Source of the DNA: Endobugula sp965225895
GTDB lineage: Bacteria; Pseudomonadota; Gammaproteobacteria; Pseudomonadales; Cellvibrionaceae
Reading direction: 5' to 3'
Length of the DNA stretch: 64,000 nucleotides
NCBI GenBank assembly: GCA_965225895.1
Contig: CBDDBR010000011.1
Span: forward strand, 1,054,001-1,118,000
Below, piece by piece: positions 53,464-62,884 of the stretch. Made by a program: the position numbers and the translations under genes. Positions within the stretch are counted from its first letter, which is position 1. Every line of letters begins with the position of its first letter. Under the pieces are notes generated by a model. It was not told the DNA's origin and did no database searches. It saw only the letters and a list, made by a program, of their open reading frames with translations.

Positions 53464-54556
53464 GCCGAATTCATATACTAACCGCGACACCTTTTAATAG
53501 TAAGAAGGTGAGCTGTAATATACGTGTTTTTTCACTCCCGCCAAGAAGTAGAAAAGCACTATGATATATCAACAACTCACCTATGAAGAAAGAATAACGT
53601 TTTCCACCCTCAAACGGCAAGGTCTATCTATTAGAAAAATAGCCCGCATGATGGGAAGGCATTTTTCAACCTTATACAGAGAGCTAGCACGCAATCGTTG
53701 CTTTATCATTGATGGTGCCTACAGACCAAGCAAGGCACAGTACCGAACCGTAGCTAGGCGTAAACGTTCAAGACGTAATCGGCACTACAAGCCTTGTGAC
53801 TTTAAGATAGTCAGGCGATTACTCAAACGAAGATTAAGTCCAGAGCAAATCGTTGGCGTTATTCGTCGTTTCCAGTTAATGACTCGACCATTAAGCCATG
53901 AAACCATCTACCAATATATTTGGCGTGATAAAGCGAACGGAGGTAATCTTTGGACATACCTACGCCAATCGTCAAAGATACGAAGAAAGCGCTATAAAGC
54001 CTATGATAGCCGAGGCCGTTTAGCTAACAAGCGACATATATCAGAACGGCCAGCCAGCGTAGAAACTCGTAAATATAAAGGGCATTGGGAGATTGATACC
54101 GTTCATGGACGCGGCAGCAACCACTGTATTGTCACGTTACTTGAACGCAAGACGGGTTATGTCATGATTGGGAAAATTTCTGACAAATCAGCCGCTGCTG
54201 TCAATAAAAAAACTCTGGGTTTGATTCATCGTGATCCTAGTCATTTCAAAACGATCACGGCCGATAATGGAACAGAGTTTCATCAATATAAAAAAATAGA
54301 GGAAAGGCACCCTGTACGGTTTTACTTTGCGAACCCCTACCATTCTTGGGAAAGAGGAAGCAACGAACATGTGAACGGATTAATTCGGCAGTACCTTCCC
54401 AAAACAAAGAGCATGGAAAACGTTACACAACAACAATGTGATCGAATTGCTACCGCATTAAATACACGCCCAAGAAAACGGTTTAATTATAAAACACCAG
54501 AGGAGATGTACCATGGTATTTAACCATTATTGTCGCGCTTCAAACTTGATACTAGG
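53464..54556 (+). mobile_element. IS30-family insertion sequence, copy 2 (in flgK)
   Basis: A second 1093-bp copy with the same ends as copy 1 in opposite orientation. A 3-bp target duplication GTT is present at 53461-53463 and 54557-54559. It lies inside flgK after codon 179. Its transposase reads against the flagellar operon. Clean duplications and an unchanged transposase indicate a recent simple insertion. Confidence 0.97.
53561..54523 (+). CDS. IS30-family transposase (copy 2)
   Basis: Product identical over all 320 residues to copy 1, with the same HTH and the D179, D235, E269 triad, so it should be active. The gene starts 97 bp from the left end and stops 33 bp from the right end. It is transcribed opposite to flgK, so read-through gives antisense RNA over the flgK 5' part and flgJ. 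Confidence 0.97.
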   Translation: MIYQQLTYEERITFSTLKRQGLSIRKIARMMGRHFSTLYRELARNRCFIIDGAYRPSKAQYRTVARRKRSRRNRHYKPCDFKIVRRLLKRRLSPEQIVGVIRRFQLMTRPLSHETIYQYIWRDKANGGNLWTYLRQSSKIRRKRYKAYDSRGRLANKRHISERPASVETRKYKGHWEIDTVHGRGSNHCIVTLLERKTGYVMIGKISDKSAAAVNKKTLGLIHRDPSHFKTITADNGTEFHQYKKIEERHPVRFYFANPYHSWERGSNEHVNGLIRQYLPKTKSMENVTQQQCDRIATALNTRPRKRFNYKTPEEMYHGI

Positions 54557-55093
54557 GTTTGCAATACTAACAACAAGACCATTGATAGATTCAATTGCCA
54601 CTTCTATCGCTTCATTGACACCATCGTTGATGGTATCGACACGTGCAGATAAGGTATTAAAACGATCACTTAAATTACTGGCTTCACTAATAAATACTTG
54701 GCGAGTGGCAATCGAACTTGGATCATCGGATACCGTTTGCACTGCCGAAAAGAAAGACTGAAGCCCTTGAGTTAAGCCTGTCACTTCATTAGATAACACA
54801 TCATTTAATTGTAAAATATTGGTATTATAAGCATTTAGTTCACTGTACAAGGTCGTGTCTTGACGAGTTTGTGCGGTAACAAATTCATTCACTACACGTG
54901 CAACATTATTGGTATAAGCACCAGAACCTAAGTAACCGACACCATTACGCGTACTACCTAATGAGTTAATTTCTGTTTGTTGACGGCTATAACCTTCTGT
55001 ATTCGCATTGGCAATATTATGCCCTGTGGTACGCAACGCATTTTGACTAACACGCAAACCACTAATACTGACACCTAAAATATCACTCGTCAT
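54557..55093 (-). pseudogene. flgK: flgK 5' fragment, cut off by IS30 copy 2
   Basis: The first 179 codons of FlgK: TSDILGVSISGLRVSQNALRTTGHNIANANTEGYSRQQTEINS at the N-terminus, then LNDVLSNEVTGLTQGLQSFFSAVQTVSDDPSSIATRQVFISEASNLSDRFN. The frame continues nine codons into the IS (PSIKFEARQ) before stopping at 54527. It ends within the conserved D1 helix SINGLVVSIAN, where intact FlgK continues LNNSIAQ. The product cannot form the hook-filament junction. It starts 12 bp downstream of flgJ, as normal. Confidence 0.95.
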
Positions 55094-55105
55094 TACTATT
55101 ACTCA

Positions 55106-56044
55106 CTAGTTTTTTGACCATAACTGTGGGTTATTCAAAATGGATTGTATTTTTGCAGCATATTTTGGATCAGTAGCATATCCTGCGGTCTGTAATTCTT
55201 CGACAAAACGGTGAGCATCATCACTAACGGCCAATGCTTTTTGATAACGTGGCTGCGATAAAAATTGTTGATAATCGGAAAAGCTTTCATGAATAGAGTT
55301 ATAACGTCTAAAACTGGCTTGTTCACGTTGCGCAACACCGTCTACGTATTCAATCGTGGGCACACTAACCGATTGTCCATCCCAGCGACTATCTGCCTTA
55401 ATGTTAAATAAGTTAAAACTTTGATTACCGTATTTATCTTTAATGACATGTTCACCCCAGCCGGTTTCTAATGCCGACTGTGCAATCAGCACGCGATAGT
55501 CAACACCCATGCTTTGCGCCGCTTTTTTAGCATAAGGTGTAACGGCATGAATAAAATCTTGTGGTGTATTGACATTATTTAATACACTTGCATCGGCTAT
55601 TTTTTGTGGAGCTTTTTTAGGCGAATACATAACATCAGAAGCAAGAGGTTTTATTTTTTTATCCGTATCTGAAGTATTAGTTTGACCTAAATAATTACGT
55701 TCCATTTGTCGATAAAACGCATCGGCTAAACCAATATTATTGGCTTGACTTAATGATAAACCTAATTGTTTATCATACATGTCTTGATGATGCTTTGTTT
55801 CCGAAGTATTCAGTGGGTTGTCTTGACCAAAAACCTCATTAGCCGAGCGCATACTTTTCAACATCATATCAATAAACAAAGATTCAAATTGTTGCGAAAT
55901 TTGACGCAAAGCTAACGTTTTATCTTCTTTACCTGTCAATTTAATATCTTGCAGGCTATTTAAATCGGTATACGATTGCTGCGATCGCATTGACGATTGT
56001 ATCTGTGAAAAATCTGTAGCGGATGTATTAATCATTGCATACAC
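55106..56044 (-). CDS. flgJ: Rod cap/peptidoglycan hydrolase FlgJ
   Basis: Bifunctional periplasmic protein: the N-terminal half caps the growing rod (LRQISQQFESLFIDMMLKSMRSANEVFG, about residues 46-73) and the C-terminal glucosaminidase opens peptidoglycan (LIAQSALETGWGEHVIKDKYGNQSFNLFNIKADSRW, about 185-220, catalytic Glu in SALETGWG). Length 312 is normal for the two-domain form. ATG 56044 is used; an in-frame ATG at 56035 is a close alternative. It lies between flgI and flgK. Confidence 0.95.
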   Translation of the reverse strand: MYAMINTSATDFSQIQSSMRSQQSYTDLNSLQDIKLTGKEDKTLALRQISQQFESLFIDMMLKSMRSANEVFGQDNPLNTSETKHHQDMYDKQLGLSLSQANNIGLADAFYRQMERNYLGQTNTSDTDKKIKPLASDVMYSPKKAPQKIADASVLNNVNTPQDFIHAVTPYAKKAAQSMGVDYRVLIAQSALETGWGEHVIKDKYGNQSFNLFNIKADSRWDGQSVSVPTIEYVDGVAQREQASFRRYNSIHESFSDYQQFLSQPRYQKALAVSDDAHRFVEELQTAGYATDPKYAAKIQSILNNPQLWSKN

Positions 56045-56100
56045 TCATCATAAAATATTACGGTAGCTGGCAAAAAATAAACAATAAAATAACTGCATAA

Positions 56101-57222
56101 CTAAATAACCACCAGCTCTGCTTTCAATGCACCTGCTTGTTTTAAGGCTTCTAAAATAGCCATCAAATCACCAGGAGCTGCGCCTACCTCATTCACTGCA
56201 CGCACAACTTCATCAATAGTTGGCCCAGGAGAAAATTTAAACATAGGGTTAAATTCTTGCTCTGCCGTAATATCGCTTTTAGGTAATACCACCGTTTCAC
56301 CTCCCGCCAATGCATCGGGCTGACTAGCGGTAACATTTTCTGCCACCGTGACCGTTAAACTACCGTGAGTCACTGCAACGGGTGAAACGACAACATGACT
56401 ACCCACAACAATAGTGCCAGTTCTTGAGTTAATCACAATACGAGCAGGCGCAGATCCAGGGGTCACTTGAATATTTTCAATTAAAGAAATAAAGCTGACG
56501 CGCTGTGCAGGATTTTGCGGTGCACGTACTTGAATAGACATGGCATCATTCGCTTGAGCCACTTTGGGACCGAGTAAATCATTAATACTATCCGCAATAC
56601 GCTTTGCTGTTGTAAAATCGGCCTGATGCAAATTAAAAACAATAGGCTCTCCCGCAGCAAATCGTGTAGGTACAGAACGTTCTACCATTGCCCCATTTGG
56701 AATTCTTCCTACACTGGGAATATTAATCGTTAGCTTAGAGCCATCAGCGCCTTCAACACCCAAGCCACCCACTACTAAATTACCTTGAGCTAATGCGTAC
56801 ACATTACCGTCGACGCCTTTTAATGGGGTCATTAATAATGTACCACCACGCAAGCTTTTTGCATTACCAATAGATGAGGCCGTAATATCAATTTTTTGTC
56901 CGGGTTTAGCAAATGGCGGTAACTCTGCGTGAATCGCAACGGCAGCCACATTTTTTAATTGCATTCTTGCCCCTTCAGGAATAGCAATACCAAACTGTTT
57001 TAACATATTTAAGAAGGATTCAGTGGTAAAAGGCGTTTGATTAGTTTGGTCTCCACTACCATCCAAGCCAACAACCAAGCCATAACCAATTAAAGGGTTA
57101 CTACGAATACCTGAGATACTCGTAATATCTTTAATGCGTTCTGCCATACTCGTATGACTGTGAAAAATAATCGCCAGTATCAGACTAATACGAACAATAT
57201 ATGTATAGAGTAAATTTCTCAT
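56101..57222 (-). CDS. flgI: Flagellar P-ring protein FlgI
   Basis: Forms the periplasmic P ring around the rod. The 373-residue precursor has a signal peptide (YTYIVRISLILAIIFHSHTSMA, cleavage near residue 27). It then has RIKDITSISGIRSNPLIGYGLVVGLDGSGDQTNQTPFTTESFLNML, the FlgI hallmark, and NSRTGTIVVGSHVVVSPVAVTHGSLTV. The end LMAILEALKQAGALKAELVVI is standard. AGGTG precedes ATG. flgH lies 10 bp upstream. Confidence 0.97.
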   Translation of the reverse strand: MRNLLYTYIVRISLILAIIFHSHTSMAERIKDITSISGIRSNPLIGYGLVVGLDGSGDQTNQTPFTTESFLNMLKQFGIAIPEGARMQLKNVAAVAIHAELPPFAKPGQKIDITASSIGNAKSLRGGTLLMTPLKGVDGNVYALAQGNLVVGGLGVEGADGSKLTINIPSVGRIPNGAMVERSVPTRFAAGEPIVFNLHQADFTTAKRIADSINDLLGPKVAQANDAMSIQVRAPQNPAQRVSFISLIENIQVTPGSAPARIVINSRTGTIVVGSHVVVSPVAVTHGSLTVTVAENVTASQPDALAGGETVVLPKSDITAEQEFNPMFKFSPGPTIDEVVRAVNEVGAAPGDLMAILEALKQAGALKAELVVI

Positions 57223-57232
57223 TGTTCACCTA

Positions 57233-57952
57233 CTAAAATGGCCACAGTATGCTATTAAAGAATTTACCTAACCAACCCATTTTCTGAGAGTTAGCTAAGT
57301 CTCCTGTTCCACTATACGATATACGTGCATTTGCCAACTTAGTAGATGACACGGTATTTTGCAGAGTGACATCTTCTTTACGAATCATGCCGCTAATACG
57401 AATATACTCATCACCACGATTAAGAGTCAGCCACTTTTCACCTTTTACAATTAAATTGCCATTAGCTAAAATTTCTGTAATCGTAACGCTAATATTACCT
57501 TCTAAACTATTACTTTGATCTGCAGACGCATCGCCAGCGAAAGCGCGACTTTGAGAAGCGTTTAACGGTACGCTAGCATTGCCTACAACGGGTAAATCTT
57601 TGTCTGTATCTCTTCCAAAAAATGTATTGTTACCATTTTCTCTAAGGTCAACATCCGATTCTTTATCGATAGCTACGCCGCTACTTTTTTGTGAAACCGT
57701 TCGTTCATCTAACATCACAGTGATAATGTCGCCTACACGATGATTGTTTGTATTACCAAATAAAGACAAGCCCTGATACTCTTGATACAAGCTGCCATTT
57801 TTAGGGGGTTCTATCACTTGGGGCTTAGGAATAACAGGCGCATATTCAGGATCATCAGGCTTTACATTATCTGATACACACGCGGCCAATAAACTCACCG
57901 TAAAAAATAATGAACAGCGAAATACCATGCGTTTTAAAAACTGTATATTCAT
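57233..57952 (-). CDS. flgH: Flagellar L-ring lipoprotein FlgH
   Basis: Outer-membrane L ring. The 239-residue precursor has a lipoprotein signal ending LLAACVSDN (lipobox Cys at about residue 25). The family core follows: YQEYQGLSLFGNTNNHRVGDIITVMLDERTVSQKSSG (about 57-93) and ILANGNLIVKGEKWLTLNRGDEYIRISGMIRKEDV. It overlaps the flgG stop by one base. Confidence 0.97.
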   Translation of the reverse strand: MNIQFLKRMVFRCSLFFTVSLLAACVSDNVKPDDPEYAPVIPKPQVIEPPKNGSLYQEYQGLSLFGNTNNHRVGDIITVMLDERTVSQKSSGVAIDKESDVDLRENGNNTFFGRDTDKDLPVVGNASVPLNASQSRAFAGDASADQSNSLEGNISVTITEILANGNLIVKGEKWLTLNRGDEYIRISGMIRKEDVTLQNTVSSTKLANARISYSGTGDLANSQKMGWLGKFFNSILWPF

Positions 57953-58737
57953 TACAAATTCTGCGAAATAAACTGTAACATCTGATCTGCGGTAGACACT
58001 ACTTTAGAGTTCATTTCGTACGCTCTCTGTGTTGTTATCATATTGACCATTTCTTCAACAATATCAACATTAGAGTTTTCTAAAGACCCTTGAATTAATG
58101 ATCCCAAACCATTCTCACCTGCCGTACCTGATTGAGGATCACCACTCGCTGCAGTTGCAACAAATAAATTTCCTCCCAGTGATTGTAAACCCGCTGGATT
58201 CACAAAATCCGTTAAGGTAATTTGTCCTAATTCTTGCGGTTGCACCACACCTAAAATACTGGCCGAAACGGTACCATCCTGACTAATCGTAATATTATTG
58301 GTATTTTCAGGAACGGTAATTGTAGGCTCCAATAAAAAGCCATTGGCGTTAACGATTTCACCATTAGCATTTAAATGTAATTGTCCATTACGGGTATATG
58401 CTGTTTCACCTGTGGGTAATTGTATTTGTAAAAATCCACGATTATTTATCGCCACATCCAAAGGTTGCTCGGTCACTTGCAAGCTACCTACTGTAAATTG
58501 TTTTTGTGTTGCCACTACACGTACACCTGTACCCAACTGTAACCCTGATGGTAATTGTGTATTTTGAGAAGACTGACCGCCTGGTTGTCGCTGTATTTGA
58601 TAAAGCAAGTCTTCAAAATTAACACGGTCACGTTTAAAGCCGACCGTTGACGCATTGGATAAATTATTAGAAATAGATGTGAGTTGTCGATCTTGTGCCG
58701 ACAAGCCCGTTTTACTAATATAAAGAGCCGGATTCAT
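57952..58737 (-). CDS. flgG: Distal rod protein FlgG
   Basis: Distal rod subunit, 261 residues, the invariable family length. N-terminus NPALYISKTGLSAQDRQLTSISNNLSNASTVGFKRDRVNFEDLLYQIQRQPGGQSS shows the rod-protein ANNLAN-like motif and the FlgG-specific YQIQRQPGG insertion. C-terminus SNVDIVEEMVNMITTQRAYEMNSKVVSTADQML is standard. It starts 33 bp after flgF. Confidence 0.97.
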   Translation of the reverse strand: MNPALYISKTGLSAQDRQLTSISNNLSNASTVGFKRDRVNFEDLLYQIQRQPGGQSSQNTQLPSGLQLGTGVRVVATQKQFTVGSLQVTEQPLDVAINNRGFLQIQLPTGETAYTRNGQLHLNANGEIVNANGFLLEPTITVPENTNNITISQDGTVSASILGVVQPQELGQITLTDFVNPAGLQSLGGNLFVATAASGDPQSGTAGENGLGSLIQGSLENSNVDIVEEMVNMITTQRAYEMNSKVVSTADQMLQFISQNL

Positions 58738-58770
58738 AATTGCCTCTACTTGCTGTAAAAATTAGTGTGA

Positions 58771-59511
58771 TTACCCATTGGTTTGCAATAATCGCGCCGA
58801 TGCTTCTGAATTTTCTTCGGTTGTTTTCATTAATTTAATAGCCATTTCGTATTGTCTTGCTAATGTCAAAATATGTGTTAATTCATTCACAGGATTCACG
58901 TTACTGCCTTCTAAAAAACCTGAAACTAATGACACATTAATGTCGGGCTGTACGTCACCGTCTGCATACAGTAAACCGTCTTTACCTTTAATTAAGGTAC
59001 TTTCATCTGGGTTCACTAATTTTATTTGGTCGACTTGCGATAAGGCATCAGGTGACTCACCTTTAATAACAACACTAACAATTCCGTCTTGGCCTATCTC
59101 TAATTTTTGAAACTCAGGAATCGCCATAGGCCCTGAATTGCCGAGTACTGGCAAATTACTGCCTGTACGTAATACACCCGCACTATCAATAGAAAAATTA
59201 CCTGCTCGCGTATATGCTTCACGCCCATCGGGGGATTGCACAGCAATATATCCTTGACCTTTCACGGCCACATCTAAATCTCTACCCGTTTGAATTAAAC
59301 TGCCTTCAGAAAAATCTGTTTGTGGGTTTTCTGTAAGAGCAAATGCGCGTGTGGGAAGGCCTTCGCCATAATACACACCCATACTACGAGCTTGTTCAAA
59401 GTCACCACGAAAACCTGTGGTGTTCACATTGGCAAGATTATTTGATCTTATGGCTTGACCTAGCATATTATTTTTTGCTGAAGTCATAGCGATGTATAAC
59501 GCTTTATCCAT
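58771..59511 (-). CDS. flgF: Proximal rod protein FlgF
   Basis: Rod subunit of 246 residues. N-terminus MDKALYIAMTSAKNNMLGQAIRSNNLANVNTTGFRGDFEQARSM and C-terminus SNVNPVNELTHILTLARQYEMAIKLMKTTEENSEASARLLQ are typical FlgF. It is the first gene of the flgFGHIJKL transcription unit, with a sigma-54-type promoter 49 bp upstream and the flgE terminator before that. Confidence 0.96.
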   Translation of the reverse strand: MDKALYIAMTSAKNNMLGQAIRSNNLANVNTTGFRGDFEQARSMGVYYGEGLPTRAFALTENPQTDFSEGSLIQTGRDLDVAVKGQGYIAVQSPDGREAYTRAGNFSIDSAGVLRTGSNLPVLGNSGPMAIPEFQKLEIGQDGIVSVVIKGESPDALSQVDQIKLVNPDESTLIKGKDGLLYADGDVQPDINVSLVSGFLEGSNVNPVNELTHILTLARQYEMAIKLMKTTEENSEASARLLQTNG

Positions 59512-59559
59512 GAAGTAACCTGCTATTTTTTTGGCTTTTAAAGAGATTACTTAGGAAAG

Positions 59560-59576
59560 AGCAAGAAGAATGCCAA
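59560..59576 (-). promoter_or_regulatory. Sigma-54 promoter of flgF operon
   Basis: Minus strand TTGGCAT-N5-TTGCT, GG-N10-GC spacing correct, 49 bp before the flgF ATG. The same 17-bp layout occurs before flgB and flagellin 2. Confidence 0.8.
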
Positions 59577-59633
59577 CAAAAAATTGACAATAGAATAGTA
59601 TGAATAAAACACGAGAAATAAAATGTGACCCAT

Positions 59634-59684
59634 AAAAAAAGAGCGGCTAGGAAAATATACCATTAACCTAACAACTCTTTTTTA
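59634..59684 (-). terminator. Terminator after flgE
   Basis: AAAAAAGAG...TAGG pairs with CCTA...CTCTTTTTT around a 15-base loop; interrupted stem, but A and T runs on both sides allow bidirectional termination. It separates the flgBCDE unit from the flgF unit. Confidence 0.7.
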
Positions 59685-59735
59685 TGCTGTGTATAAATAG
59701 AAAAATATATTGTTTTAAAATATAAGCAGTAATAA

Positions 59736-62030
59736 TTATCGTAAATTAATGATTGTTTGTGTCACTTGGTCTGCGGTTTCAATGGTTTTTGCACTCGCTT
59801 GATAGTTACGTTGGGCAATAATCAAATTGACTAATTGTTCAGATAAATCCACATTAGAATCTTCTAAAGCACCTGACTGAATTAAACCTAATGATGCGGT
59901 ACCTGGCCCACCAATAACGGGCTCACCAGAATCAAATGTTTCTGCCCACGAGGTATCACCTAAAGACTGTAAACCTTGAGCATTCGGAAAATCAGCCAAT
60001 GCCACCTGCCCTAATATTTGGTTTTCTCCATTTGTGTATCGCGCAAAGATAATTCCTGTATCGTCTACCTCAACACCAACCAAGCGTCCCGTAGTAGAGC
60101 CATTTTGATCTAAAGATCGTACCTCAAAATCACTGCCTACCTGTGTAGAATCCGTCATCGTAATCGAGAAGTTAGAGCTCAATGCTGGGGTTGCCACTGG
60201 AATAGAACCACCACTGGCAACATTCAATGGCCCTAAAGCACCAAGAACATTGCCATCGGCATCTATTGGTGTCCAATTAGAGACCAACAAATCATCAGAT
60301 AATGACTCGTTTAATGTGCCATTTTGTGTAAAAAACAAATCATAGGTCGCAAGTGTTGCAACATTGGGGGCAGAAATAACGGGATCACCTATGTTTTCAC
60401 CATCAATTTGTACTGCCATTTGCCAATGATTAGCGGTAGTGGTGGGATCATTCACATCATATGGCTGTTTAATAAAATATTGTTGCATGACATGTGGATT
60501 ACCTAAACTATCATAAACCGTAACAGAGGTAGAATGGTTATAGGTTTCAGGTAAACCAGGGTCAAATGCATTATTAACAAATGTTGTAGAAGGATTATCA
60601 AATAACGGCGTGCCTGAATTGTCCGTCAGAGAATAATTTTGATCCAGCTCCAAACTAATAATGCCACCAACGGTAATATTATTCACACCTGCCGTCGCTG
60701 TGCCAGTACCAATACCTAAATCAGCTGCACTCCCCCCCACAGCGGTTAACGCTACCGTTGACGTATCGCCAGTGGTGGATGAGGTAAATACAAAATGGTC
60801 AGTATCATAATCAACACTCACTCCCGAAATATTCGTATCGGCATTAATTGCTGTTTCTAATGCCGATGCCATTGCCGCATAACTCGCATAATCGGCAACA
60901 GGTAAACTAATGTCAGCAGCAGAGTCCACACCATCTACAGTAATACTAAAATCATAATCGTTTGCCCCTGCACCCGCTGTTGCTAACCCTAATGGCAGCA
61001 CAGCAGTTCCCGCCGTAAAAGTACCTGACACACCCAGATTGCCTGATGTCACTAAATCACCAGCGCCATCATATTCTATGGTTTGCGCTGCACCTGTTGC
61101 TCCTGCTACCGTTAATATTTGATCCGCTCCACCACTACCTGTAGCTTCAAAGATCAAATCACCAATGGTTGATTCAATAGCAATGGTTGAACTGCCCGCA
61201 TCATAGGTTGCCGTTAAACCGGGTAAATCATTAATCTCGGTTGCTGTTGCTTGGCTAATACCCGTATTAGTAATACTGGCGCCATTAATAGTGACATTAA
61301 GACCACTAGTCCATGCGGATAATGACGCGGTAGCCGTAGCGGTGGCGGTAATGCCTGCTAAGCGATTCAAATCACTCACTGTATCAAAGGTATTTTCATT
61401 TAAAGCGGAGGTGAATGTCGCGGTTGTTCCTGAAGGATTAGTAAAATCTAAACTCTGCGCCGTATATCCATTACCGTTTGCTGTAGCTACACCGCCAGAA
61501 GATACATAACTTGTACCGCTGGTTTGAATCACGCCTTCTCGTGAATCAACGTTTAAAGCAATATCCACATCGGTAGTTGCGCTTGGCTGTATATTGCTGC
61601 TTTGAATTTGAATATCACCAATTAATCCACTGATATTACCGCTGCTATCGGCACCAAAACCCTGTAAACGCGCATTTCCGTTATTAACAATAAACCCTTC
61701 TTGATCAAGCCCAAAAGTGCCTGCACGAGTATAATTTTGACTGCCATTAAAACTAGTAACAAAAAAACCCGAACCACTAATCGACAAATCTAATGCATTT
61801 TCTGTAAAAGAAATATTGCCCTGACTAAATTGTTGAGACACATCCTGTACACGAACACCACTACCCGTTTGACTTAGCCCAACACCAATTGCTGCGGTAG
61901 AATAAATGTCTCCAAATTCGGCTCGTGACTCTTTAAAACCTGTAGTGGATGCATTAGCAATATTATTACCTGTTACACGAAGATCATTATTAGCTGCTCG
62001 AATACCACTAAGGGCGATATTAAATGGCAT
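59736..62030 (-). CDS. flgE: Flagellar hook protein FlgE, enlarged
   Basis: Hook subunit. The N-terminus PFNIALSGIRAANNDLRVTGNNIANASTTGFKESRAEFGDIYSTAA and C-terminus ALEDSNVDLSEQLVNLIIAQRNYQASAKTIETADQVTQTIINLR are canonical. At 764 residues it is far above the usual 400-470. Extra sequence between about residues 170 and 480 includes Flagellin_IN-like modules. One at about 353-450 (YDFSITVDG ... YDTDHFVFTSSTTG ... ADLGIGTGTA) is close to a FliD module even at DNA level. It is last in flgBCDE and is followed by a terminator. Confidence 0.95.
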   Translation of the reverse strand: MPFNIALSGIRAANNDLRVTGNNIANASTTGFKESRAEFGDIYSTAAIGVGLSQTGSGVRVQDVSQQFSQGNISFTENALDLSISGSGFFVTSFNGSQNYTRAGTFGLDQEGFIVNNGNARLQGFGADSSGNISGLIGDIQIQSSNIQPSATTDVDIALNVDSREGVIQTSGTSYVSSGGVATANGNGYTAQSLDFTNPSGTTATFTSALNENTFDTVSDLNRLAGITATATATASLSAWTSGLNVTINGASITNTGISQATATEINDLPGLTATYDAGSSTIAIESTIGDLIFEATGSGGADQILTVAGATGAAQTIEYDGAGDLVTSGNLGVSGTFTAGTAVLPLGLATAGAGANDYDFSITVDGVDSAADISLPVADYASYAAMASALETAINADTNISGVSVDYDTDHFVFTSSTTGDTSTVALTAVGGSAADLGIGTGTATAGVNNITVGGIISLELDQNYSLTDNSGTPLFDNPSTTFVNNAFDPGLPETYNHSTSVTVYDSLGNPHVMQQYFIKQPYDVNDPTTTANHWQMAVQIDGENIGDPVISAPNVATLATYDLFFTQNGTLNESLSDDLLVSNWTPIDADGNVLGALGPLNVASGGSIPVATPALSSNFSITMTDSTQVGSDFEVRSLDQNGSTTGRLVGVEVDDTGIIFARYTNGENQILGQVALADFPNAQGLQSLGDTSWAETFDSGEPVIGGPGTASLGLIQSGALEDSNVDLSEQLVNLIIAQRNYQASAKTIETADQVTQTIINLR

Positions 62031-62106
62031 GTTATTCTCCTACTCTATGACAACAAAGAGTGTTATTAATATATAAGGTTACTGTGCGATATACCGAGTA
62101 CGGTAA

Positions 62107-62826
62107 TTAGTGAAACTGTTTAACATCATTAATACTTACAGCACCATGGCCTGCTAAATTTAAAATAAGCTCGCCCGTGGGTGTGGTTGTTACACTATTT
62201 ACATTTGCGGTAAGCGAAGTATCTAGTTGCTCGGTTTCGCCGCCTTGAGTAGCCAGCACTTCAAAACGATAGTCACCTGCTGACTGTGTTGTTTCGGATT
62301 CCCAATTAGTTAATTCACCATTCACTTCAATAAATCGGCCGTCCCATCTAAACAACACATCACCTGCACTCTGAGCACCTAATGGAATTTGTTCAACCAA
62401 ACTGCCCTGCTCATTGTAAATATTCACCGACAAATTGGTTGTTGCCGCAGGTAAATCCACCGTTCCCCCAATGAACCCACCGTCAGCTAACGTTGCTTCT
62501 GATGAAGGCACTGTCACCGAGCTACCCACTAATGAGGATGCTTGCAACGCTTGGTTAGAAATAAAACTACTACTAAAGCTATCAAAATTAGTATTTAAAC
62601 GCTCAAGACCTTCGACAGAGCTGAATTGTGCTAACTGAGCAATAAATTCTGAATTTTCTTGAGGGCTTAACGGGTCTTGGTTTTCAAGCTGTGTAATCAT
62701 TAGTTCTAAAAAAGCTGTCTGACCCAATTCATTTCCACTGGCTACTTCTGCTGCTTCTTCCTCCTCTTGTTGCGTTTGAATGCTTAAGGAATTTAAAAAG
62801 CTATTATCAGCAATATTATTAATCAT
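62107..62826 (-). CDS. flgD: Hook cap / hook assembly protein FlgD
   Basis: Scaffold that caps the growing hook; 239 residues. N-terminal LGQTAFLELMITQLENQDPLSPQENSEFIAQLAQFSSVEGLERLN (about 34-78) is the FlgD signature. The C-terminal half holds the FlgD Ig-like/Tudor part with LFRWDGRFIEVNGELTNW. An acidic run EEEEAAE (about residues 20-26) is unusual but harmless. It sits between flgC and flgE. Confidence 0.96.
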   Translation of the reverse strand: MINNIADNSFLNSLSIQTQQEEEEAAEVASGNELGQTAFLELMITQLENQDPLSPQENSEFIAQLAQFSSVEGLERLNTNFDSFSSSFISNQALQASSLVGSSVTVPSSEATLADGGFIGGTVDLPAATTNLSVNIYNEQGSLVEQIPLGAQSAGDVLFRWDGRFIEVNGELTNWESETTQSAGDYRFEVLATQGGETEQLDTSLTANVNSVTTTPTGELILNLAGHGAVSINDVKQFH

Positions 62827-62884
62827 AATTAAGTACTCTTAAAAAAGCAGAATGGTTGACTCTCTAAACAAAATATCATTCGAC

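Noticed and set aside
21598..54559. Composite transposon made of the two IS30 copies carrying CRISPR-Cas
   Set aside because: Each copy has its own target duplication (ATT, GTT), which fits two simple insertions and not joint movement.
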